Source of the DNA: Zonotrichia leucophrys gambelii
Taxonomy: Eukaryota; Chordata; Aves; Passeriformes; Passerellidae
Direction of reading: 5' to 3'
DNA length: 64,000 nt
NCBI RefSeq assembly: GCF_028769735.1
Contig: NC_088171.1
Location: 134,091,033 to 134,155,032, forward strand
The position numbers and the translations under genes were made by a program. Shown here piece by piece: positions 55,701-64,000 of the stretch (position 1 is the first letter of the stretch; each line of letters opens with the position of its first letter). A model generated the notes under the pieces. It saw only the letters and a list, made by a program, of their open reading frames with translations. It did no database searches and was not told the origin of the DNA.

Positions 55701-58700
55701 TTAGGGGTGTTGGAGAGACACCTTGATGCTGTGGAGCAGTGCTCAGGAGTAGCCAAAACACTCCTGTATGACACTGGCACCTTTCTAGCTACAGGTACAA
55801 AGCACAGCACTGAGAGCTGCTGTGGGAAGGTTGACTCCATCCCAGCCACACTCAACACAGTCTCCATGCCTTATTCCATACCATTTGCATCATGCTTATG
55901 TCCCACATAATTTAATACAATTATACATACTTTGTCCTTTTGTATTTAAATCTCATTACTGAAATCTCTTCTTAGCAACACAGCTTATGGTACATTATTT
56001 AAATGATCTTTGTACTCAACGTACAGATTTATACATTCTCATTAAGTATTATCCTGGGTCCTTTAACACACACTTATTCTCCCATTCCATGGGCCTCCTC
56101 TGCTCCTCCAAATGTTTATAAATACAGACTATGTTTTGGGCCCAGCTGCCGTCATTTTACATCTTTGTACATTCTTTGGGAGCTTGAGAGACATCTCCCT
56201 TGCCTGCTGTGCTGTTTATCTGTGTCAGTGCACTGAGGTGCTCCAGGAAGGGCACTGCTGCAGGTCTGTGCTGGAATCCTGTCAGCTACAGAAAGTCTTT
56301 TGATACTCTCAGCCTCCTGTGTTCTCACCAAAGTCTGCTGTGGTTTTTTTCTGCTAAAACCCCATTGTAAATATCCATTACTTTAGTACTCTCAATTAGT
56401 TTTCTTACAGAAATGCTGTAGAAATAATTTATTTCCAATGTAGCATATCAGGCAATGATGACTTGGGAACATCAGAACAAGAAAACAACAAGCAAATGCA
56501 GCAGGGTGTTTTGTGCATGCCATATGAATTTGAGAAGGGGGTTGCTTATCCATATGGGCTGTTATTACAATGGTAAAAAGGGTTTCCTTTTCTGAATTAT
56601 TCTTCAGTTCCTCCAAAATCTCACACCATATGCAGAGCTGTTACATGTCATGCAGACCACTCCCTCCTTGAAATCTGAAGATCAAAGTCTTTGCACTGGA
56701 CTCTTAGCATGTTCCCTCAGTATAGCTCTAGGTAATGATGAAAGCTTCCTGTTGAAGGCACAGCCTGCAGATGCAGGGCATGATATGGAAGTGTGTTTGA
56801 GCAGAGTGTATGTTATTGAGATGTGCTCTGAATGAGAGCCATGTTTGCACTCAAACCTGTGAAGAGTTCCAGTGATGTCTGAAGTTTGTCCCTGATGGAA
56901 GGTGTCTGCCCTCACACCTAAGGCTACACACCTTAGCCTTAGGCTACACAGCTAAGCCTTAATGTGTGAGCAGCATTTTTAAGCATAGAAATGAAACACA
57001 CTAATGAAAAAATAGAGAAGTAAAAAGGTTTGAGAATTTTTAGCATAAATCCCGTCTCACTGTGGCAATGGGCACTGGGAAGGGAGTGAAGAAAGAATCA
57101 GCATATTAGGAACATGATCTAGTGAGCACCAAAATCTCGAGTAGTTCATTGAGTCACTGACTACTGAGTGATCTCCCTCTCCTGCTGCCCAAGAGAGCAA
57201 ACTGTGAACTGGAACTGACAATCTGTAATGAATCTGTAGCTGCTGTGCAAGCAGTGCCAGCTGTCCAGCACCGTGTGCCACCTGCATTGTCCGCACATTG
57301 GCATTGCCACCGCAGCAGAGGTTTCGTGCCAATACACAGCAGCGTTTAACAATGGCCACTCGATGTCACTGTTGCCGTTCAAATCCGTACTTGAAAAGAC
57401 TTCAGCTGTGTTTTGATATTTGCGAGGATGTAATGTGGCGTTTCAGATGAGCAGCGTAACACATCTTGTCAAACTGGTGTTTAAATAATCAGCTTTATTA
57501 AACACACTCGAGGACAGATTTTTCTCTTGTGTGTTTCTCAAGTACCTGTAGAACATAAGTATAAAAACATAAGTATAAAAATGTTGTGATCTACATTTCT
57601 TATTTTTCATAGAATCCCTTTAAAATATACACAGGCTAATTTAAGGTGCCATCTGTATTACAAATCTATGGGTAGAAACTTTTACATGTCAGTATATTTT
57701 TAGTGACTATCCTTCATACACAAGCACATTCCAAGAAATCTTTCGGTCTTTTAATTTTTTATAGAGATGTTTATTTGATGCAGTTTTAAGTATTCATGTA
57801 CATTTTGTAGTGCTAGAGAGGAACACATAACTTTTTGGTAGAACAACTGGATAAAATTCTTATCATCTTTGGTAACTATTTGCCATAAATTTCTATTAAT
57901 GATTGTACTAGAGTTAAAATATATGAAAAATATTTTCATATAATCACTCAGATATTATTTCTCTCCTGGTATATTATATAATTTGCATTTGAAAGGAAAA
58001 TCAAAGTAAATGCTGATCAGCTTTTGCATAAGTTGGCCAAATTCTGGGTTTCTTAACTTCAGGTCAGTACAGAGGGTTTAAGAGGGCAAGAAAGAGATTA
58101 AAGAGAAGTCTCTTTCAGTGTACTCATGAATTTCAGCCTGGGGAGGAAGTGCCAGAGAGACTGAGCCATTTAGGTATGACTGTAAATCCCTGAAGAACTT
58201 TACAAAGAGTGAAGAAATTTCAGACCTTCATACATTTCTCTGAGTCAGGTATTTCTTTTATGGCTTCTGCAGAGAATGCATGAAGTCTTGAAGACTAGAC
58301 ACTTGTTGACACATATTATTCACTCTTAGCATAGCTTGAGCCCCTGGGAACCTTATTTATCCATGTTTAAAGGGCTCTGTCCTTCCCTTCCCCTTGGCGC
58401 CAAAGCTTGTATGAGAGAGTTTGTGCTGCCTTTGCCAAGGAAGCTCTATCCTGAAGAGGGGGATATTTTTAGTTATGTTTCTGTCTTGATCAGTGACAGA
58501 ACAGCTTGGAAGCCACATAGTCTTGCAAAACAAGGATAACCACCAAGGGAAAGGTGCAAAGTTCTGTGGCAGTTTGATGAAACACATCTTGAAGGATATC
58601 TTGGAAATAAATCTTTAATTGCATTCCTTAAAAAAATTTTCATTAAGAAAACATGCTGAACTTTCTAGACATCTGAGAGTGCATTTAAAGCAGGTGTTCA

Positions 58701-59523
58701 AAATATGAATGTACTGCTCTATTTTTTTATCAGTAACAGAAATTTTAATACTGTTAATAAATGCTTTCAAAAATAAGGTTTGAAATTCCCTCCATACCTT
58801 TTGTTAGTAAAGATGGAAAAACAAAGTGCAATTTGGAAGTACACAACTTGAGACATCTCATTTAAATTATTGAAAATAAAATTAAAAAAACCCAAACACC
58901 TTACAAAAAAGCCAATACTTCCCTGCTGAAATGTTCCTGTTGCCTCTGTAGCAGACATAAAGATTCAAGTTAAAGGACAGCAAAACAGAAATAAGCAGCC
59001 TTGGGGGTAGTGAATTTTTCATCTTTGTCATTGGTTTATCTTATATTCTCACAGAGTTTAAACTCTAGGAAGTGTTTCTTAAAGAAGATATTTTGTTTTG
59101 CCATACTATGAAAATCTAGCATTTTAAGGCCAAGAAGATAACTTTTCATAGCTTGTCTTTTCCAGATGAGCATTCAATTTAATTGAGGGACTTGTTCTTT
59201 TGGAAAAAAAATTAAAAAATTTAAAAATTGCATAGCCATATACCTGAAATATATCTGAAATATTATATTATATCTGAAATGTTTCTCTTCATGATTTTGA
59301 TAAAAGCATTGTTGAATAAAGATCACAAAGAAGTTTCCAAAATCCCATGGCCTTTCTGTGCTGAAAGAAGATTTTTTTTGGGGGGACTTAATTAATGAAG
59401 GAAGCTGCTGAATCTCCTGCATCAAAAAACAGTGCAGGTGAGGGTATTCTACAAATAAAACTTCACCACCATAAGTTGACAGCTAATACAATATTTGGCT
59501 TGGTGGCAATTTTCTGTCAGTCA

Positions 59524-59566
59524 TTTTTCATGTGCTTGCATTAGACTTTTCATGTGCTTGCATTGC
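59524..59566 (+). repeat. 24-bp tandem duplication
   Basis: The 18-mer TTTTCATGTGCTTGCATT occurs twice, 24 bp apart. Confidence 0.8.
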
Positions 59567-60348
59567 ATCAGTTGGGTAAAATATTCTGATTTATTTAAGT
59601 TTGGCATCCATTGGAAGTGCTGCCTGCAGCACCGCCACCTGAGCCTTGACAGCTGACAGAAGCAATAAAACAGCTGGAGGAGCAGGAAGAGGATATGTTG
59701 CATGAACTTGGGCATTACTCAAGAGACATGAGTTGTAGATTTGTCCCTGACAGGTGTTTCAGAGCTTTTATGAAGCCCCTTGGCCCAGAGGAGGTCAGTT
59801 AATGTTGCTCTGTAATGCCATTCTAGCTGGGTGCACTCACAGTGTCTCTGTGTGTTTGTGTTTCTCAGTGTTTGTGTGCTCTTCCCAGAAGGTTTGTATT
59901 TGTTTTTAGGACTGTATTGTTCTGATTTTCTAAGGAGCAGGAAGTGAGTTTTGCTTTTCTTTCTGTTGACTCCTTGAGGGTCTCAAATGTCTGTTATTTG
60001 AGTACTCATTGAAAGCCTTGTGTTCCTTCTAAAAAGTCTTTAAAGCTTTAGAATATTTCAGTTGATCATCTAGTTCAAGTGCCTGTGACAGCAAATGCCA
60101 GCACAGTTTGCCCATGGAAAGGCTTGGATATGTAGGCATGTCACAGCACTGAAAAGCAGGGAGATCTCTTTCTTTATAGTTATAACCTGTACTTATATCC
60201 TGTTTTAATAAACCCTAAAGCTCTTTAATTGACTGTCAATACTTTCTGTGAGAACAGGAGCAGAAGCAGCAGTATGTAAAATAAACTATCAGATTCGATT
60301 TCAATTTTTATCTGAGGCTTTCCCCCGTATATGATCAACCATAAAGCC

Positions 60349-60430
60349 TGTGTGTGTGGTGGGTTTTTGGGTTTGCTTTGGATTTTTGTTTGTTTGTTTT
60401 TGATTTTTGTGTTTGTTTTTGTTTGTGGTT
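60349..60430 (+). repeat. TG / GTTT simple repeat
   Basis: A short TG run followed by a G/T-rich GTTT-type tract. Confidence 0.8.
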
Positions 60431-62428
60431 TTGACTCCTATATGCTTCTCATTCAATGTACTGAATAAGTCTAAGCAAGGGGCACATAAAAGTCATCTGC
60501 AGTTTTAAGAATTTTGCTTTTCAGCAAAGTCCCATTCTTGGAAGTATCCACTGACTTTCTTTTTATTTTCTTGCAGAGTCTGATTTGTGATTAACCTAAA
60601 CAAATATAGATATGTCTTCATCTAAACAAGTTAGACTCCTTTTATGGTCTCATTAGAGAAATCACCACCTCCGAATCCAGTTATCTCAATCTAAAATAGA
60701 TGCCTAGGACACGTGCTTTCAAAGTGTAATTTCTGCATTTTCCTGATACCTGTACAGAGGTAAATTCAATCTGTTGTTAAGCAATGTCAATTCAAACAAT
60801 TAATGTGAGGGATATTTAGTTTGTGAAATAATTCAACCTGCATTGAACTATAACTGTTGTTTTCACAGCCAGTGTAAACTGCTGCTCTTGCTTTTGGTAA
60901 AATGAATTTTTGGAGACTGGGTTCTCTTCCTAATTGTAAATGTAGAAGGGCTTGCTAAATTTTAAAATAGCCCACTGACAACCTGCTAGTACTGTTGATT
61001 CTTAATGTCTTAGCAGTATCTGGAAGATCTGTAGCCTGGTTTCCAAAGACACATTTTCCAGGGCCCTGTATTGTATTTCCAATGAAACACAGCAGTGGCT
61101 TTGCTGTGGCAGCAACTCTATAGAAAAGGGGATTGTGTTGTTCCCTGCTGTTCTGGAAGCAGATGATTAGCAATTATGATTGCTAATGTCCTTGATTGAT
61201 GAATAAAAAAATATTGTTTGAGATTTAAACTTTCCTTTTCTCTGAAGTATGAAAAAATAACTCATTTCTCCAGTTAAATCTTGTGAGACATTTCAATGGT
61301 TGCCTGAAATGCTGCTTCCATTTAACAATGTAAGGGTGTAGGATGGATGGATCTGGCACTAATCTGAGCTATGGTTTCCAGTCTGTCTCAGGATACTTTG
61401 TGACAACTCTACCATTAATGCACTTTGCCATCAGCAAAGTGCTGAGTAAGCTTGTGCTGCACCAGTATTGTTACACACCATTCCACATCTGTCAGGCAGA
61501 AGGACATAACTGAGCTACTGACAGAATGCTCAGGCAAGCAGCTTTTTACAAGTGAAGCACTCATGATGATTTAGTGAGGAGTTATATTCCTTGCTTTGAA
61601 ACTCTAGCTCTGCACATAAAAATCACATTTAAATTATGCCATACTCCTCCAGGCGAACATCAGAATACCCCTTTGGAGCCAATTTTTAAATGAGATCTCA
61701 TTTTTTTTTCTTTATCCTGTATGTCAATAAAGCAGCAGAACTCCTTGAATATTACAGGCTAGCGCTATTGTGAGTTTAAATTATGAATAAATTGTTTTGG
61801 AAACCATGTCTGATCTGTTTTTAAAGACATTGTTAATAGAAATAGATGAAAGTTTACTATTTTTGATAAAAAATTACAACGTGGGGGAACGTCCCTTAAT
61901 ATATAATTTTATTATGTCACAGATTTTACAAGAAACCATGAAAGGTTTGATCATGAAAATCAGTTAGACTTTTCCTTCACTGCAAAGGAAATGTCTCTAT
62001 CTGTAACAGAGACTCTCTTCCAGTGATTTTATAGCAACAAAAACTTAATGCCCTGGCACTAGGCTCTCAAAAGTACTCTATGAAATGGTTCTTTTGGGAA
62101 TCATGTCTACGCTAATTGTATAATAAATTCAGGAGTATTTTTAGGAGCTGCTATAACAAGCGGTTATTGCCATGACAGCATCTTCTTAAGTATTTTTAAA
62201 ATTTACAGATTTTAAAATTATTAATGATTTCTTATTATCTCTTCAGCAACCAAATGGTCCTAAGAGGGTCAAATAAATCTGTACAGAGGCTAAACTGGTA
62301 TATAGCATATGTGTAGAATCTGGAGATCTACATTTTTCCGTTCAGAAGCTATGGAATGCAATCTTTCTGTTTGCATGTAAAAGAACTTAAAAACTCATGA
62401 TACTCATGATCACAGTATTATGATACTC

Positions 62429-62510
62429 ATACATCACAGAACATGAGTTAGAAGGGACCCCAAGGACCATCAAATCCAACTCTTAAGAGAATGGCCCAAA
62501 TATAAAATAA
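62429..62510 (-). mobile_element. CR1 LINE 3' fragment
   Basis: Minus-oriented remnant. Plus-strand view: ATCACAGAACATGAGTTAGA, AGGGACC, CCATCAAATCCAACTC. Beyond about 62510 the sequence no longer resembles CR1. Confidence 0.7.
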
Positions 62511-62604
62511 TTCTTTGGCAAAGTGTGTCATATAACCCAAGATACCTGAAGGCAGAAAAAGTTTATGTCTAAAGAAATGAAAGACTGGGGAAGACTTTTT
62601 TCCC

Positions 62605-63190
62605 CCCTCCCAGTAATACGGAGGCAGGTGTTACAGGCAGGGAGGTGTGGTTTTGCCACCGCTAGATTACATACAACCACGAACAGGACGGGACACCAGA
62701 ATCAGTGTTGTGAGCTGTTTATTTCAAACATCAGTTTCAGTACATTGTTATGACAATGGAGACAAGAGATGTGAGCAGCTCACTGATTCAAACAGAATGC
62801 CAAGGAAACGTAACGTTACAGCATAGCATAAAGCCATCTCAGTCCAAGTTTCAGCCAAACACACACAGAGCAAAAACATATGGACAATAATTCTACCCAA
62901 TCATATGAAACACACGTAACTGTAGTTAACACAGTAGAGACTTATTCTCTAACACAATGCCTCGTTTATGAGAGACAAAGCACAGAGACTCATTCATATT
63001 AACCTTCTAAAGAAATACACTAAATAAACTTGTTGCAACCTAAACGGGCAAATCACATAGGCCTATTGTTCTATTTCTCACGTCTGCGCCACAGCTTAGA
63101 AAACTTTTTCTGCTGCCTTGGCATTTCACTGTCCTTACTGTCTTTTGGGGCCTGTCTTTTTCACAACTTTCTCAAAACCCTCTAACTGTA
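62605..63190 (-). repeat. LTR-like element, minus strand
   Basis: A minus-strand AATAAA at 62718-62723 is followed on its downstream side by a CpG-containing U5-like stretch (62620-62710). Upstream of it lies AT-rich U3-like sequence with a CCAAT-type motif (ATTGG on the minus strand near 62900). Composition and signals resemble avian ERV LTRs, but edges and target-site duplication were not found. It may extend into the GC-rich island to its right. Confidence 0.45.
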
Positions 63191-63275
63191 TGGATTCCAA
63201 CAGTGTGGCCCCCGTCTGATTGCCGGTTTCGGAGCAGGGCAGGGCTGCGTGTCGGGCAGAGCGCGGTGCTGGGTG

Positions 63276-63308
63276 CCCAGCCCAGCCCAGCCCAGCCCAG
63301 CCCAGCCC
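63276..63308 (+). repeat. (CCCAG)n microsatellite
   Basis: Six to seven perfect CCCAG units inside the CpG island. Confidence 0.95.
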
Positions 63309-63464
63309 GTTCCCGCTCTGGCACGGCCCCGCTGCCGCCGGCCAGCGCATCCCGACCCGTCACAAGAGCAGTTGAGCCAGCGCTCGATATCCCAGTGCCG
63401 AGCCTGCCAGCAGCCAGCAAGGGCCCGTTCCCGGCCTGGCCGGCCGCGGCCGCTGCAGCGGGAG

Positions 63465-63622
63465 GCAGCGCTGAGAGTGCGGACCCGGCCCCTGCGCCGG
63501 GACAGGCCCCACAGGCAGCGCTGGGAGTGCGGACCCGGCCCCTGCGCCGGGACAGGCCCCACAGGCAGCGCTGGGAGTGCGGGCCCGGCCCCTGCGCCGG
63601 GACAGGCCCCACAGGCAGCGCC
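63465..63622 (+). repeat. Minisatellite, 50-bp unit, three copies plus a partial
   Basis: Units beginning GCAGCGCTG start at 63465, 63515, 63565 and 63615 (partial, 8 bp). The full copies differ at only a couple of positions (A/G changes), so they look recently amplified. The unit is GC-rich with CpGs and contains GGGACAGGCCCC-type sequence. As 50 is not a multiple of 3, it opens long frames in several phases, none believable as protein. Confidence 0.95.
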
Positions 63623-64000
63623 TCCCTGCGGCGCTCGGGCTGAGCCTGCGCTGTCCGCCCGCAACGCTGCGGAGCCCAGAGTGACACTTCTGGAGTGCAA
63701 GCACCCGCAGGAGGGACAAAAGCAATCAAGAGGGTTTTGTGACAGCCATGAGCTCCATTATAAAGTAAACTTTGTAGGTAATGGGATTAAAAGTACAGTT
63801 TCACTCTTCTGTTGACTTTTTATACTTCATATATACTGCTACATTGTAATGAGATTAAGGTTAAATTCATCCTGCCAGAAATTTTTTTTGTGATTGATTA
63901 AAGCTGGTATACCTAACTTTATAGATAACATCTTTTATTAAAATAAAATTTAGCAATTACAGCTTCAAGTTATTAGTGTTCATAACAGAAAAAAACCTGT

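Larger units (their letters stand above)
47346..62428. other. Gene-free interval upstream of RIPK2
   Basis: About 15 kb without any recognisable coding exon on either strand. It contains one CR1 copy (51322-51883), simple repeats, and a small CpG-containing patch at about 57240-57460. Open frames up to 148 codons (54997-55443) have no recognised similarity. Confidence 0.6.
63200..63700. promoter_or_regulatory. GC-rich CpG island at the window edge
   Basis: About 500 bp with many CpGs in AT-rich surroundings. It may be a promoter of a gene outside the window or part of a retroelement U3. No splice-linked coding sequence was found in it. Internal repeats are listed separately. Confidence 0.4.

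Noticed and set aside
63135..63815. Six long overlapping frames on both strands at the right edge
   Set aside because: They arise from GC-rich sequence and a 50-bp repeat that opens several frames at once. The peptides are repeats of the DNA unit, not a protein family.
1..64000. CRISPR arrays, operons, phage or insertion sequences
   Set aside because: The window is vertebrate nuclear DNA with spliced genes; the tandem repeats seen lack spacers and no bacterial gene structure is present.

Overview
This is vertebrate nuclear DNA, almost certainly from a bird and probably a passerine. Coding exons are short and split by kilobase-scale introns with canonical GT/AG borders. CR1 LINE 3' ends of avian type, finishing in TTCTATGA-like termini, occur on both strands, and there are several LTR-retrovirus fragments. 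No bacterial feature, CRISPR array or operon is present. The species cannot be fixed from sequence alone.

Two complete protein-coding genes were assembled exon by exon, both on the minus strand. (1) About 4.3-16.3 kb: an SLC7-family light chain of the y+LAT (SLC7A6/SLC7A7) type, nine coding exons, all splice phases compatible, predicted 507 aa with no frameshift or internal stop. (2) About 27.3-46.7 kb: RIPK2, eleven coding exons, predicted 510 aa, with an N-terminal kinase domain and a C-terminal CARD. Its first exon lies in a CpG island at about 46.4-47.1 kb.

Layout from the left. 1-4096 is the 5' part of a defective class II (betaretrovirus-like) endogenous provirus in minus orientation: env-like sequence, integrase, RNase H and the end of RT, a gag remnant, a primer-binding site matching tRNA-Lys, and a 5' LTR. 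The LTR ends about 240 bp beyond the transporter stop codon. 4.1-16.3 kb is the transporter gene, with a CR1 copy in one intron and an antisense solo-LTR-like block between its first two coding exons. 16.3-27.3 kb is intergenic. 27.3-46.7 kb is RIPK2, with CR1 copies in introns 8-10 and an LTR-like block in intron 1. 47.1-62.4 kb shows no recognisable gene, one long CR1 and simple repeats. 62.4-63.75 kb holds a CR1 fragment, an LTR-like block and a GC-rich island carrying a three-copy 50-bp minisatellite.

The two genes share orientation but no known pathway: one predicts a plasma-membrane cationic/neutral amino-acid exchanger subunit, the other the adaptor kinase of NOD1/NOD2 signalling. I found no clear new biological system. 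The points most worth checking are the y+LAT-type gene beside RIPK2, the provirus abutting its 3' end, and the GC-rich minisatellite island at the right edge.
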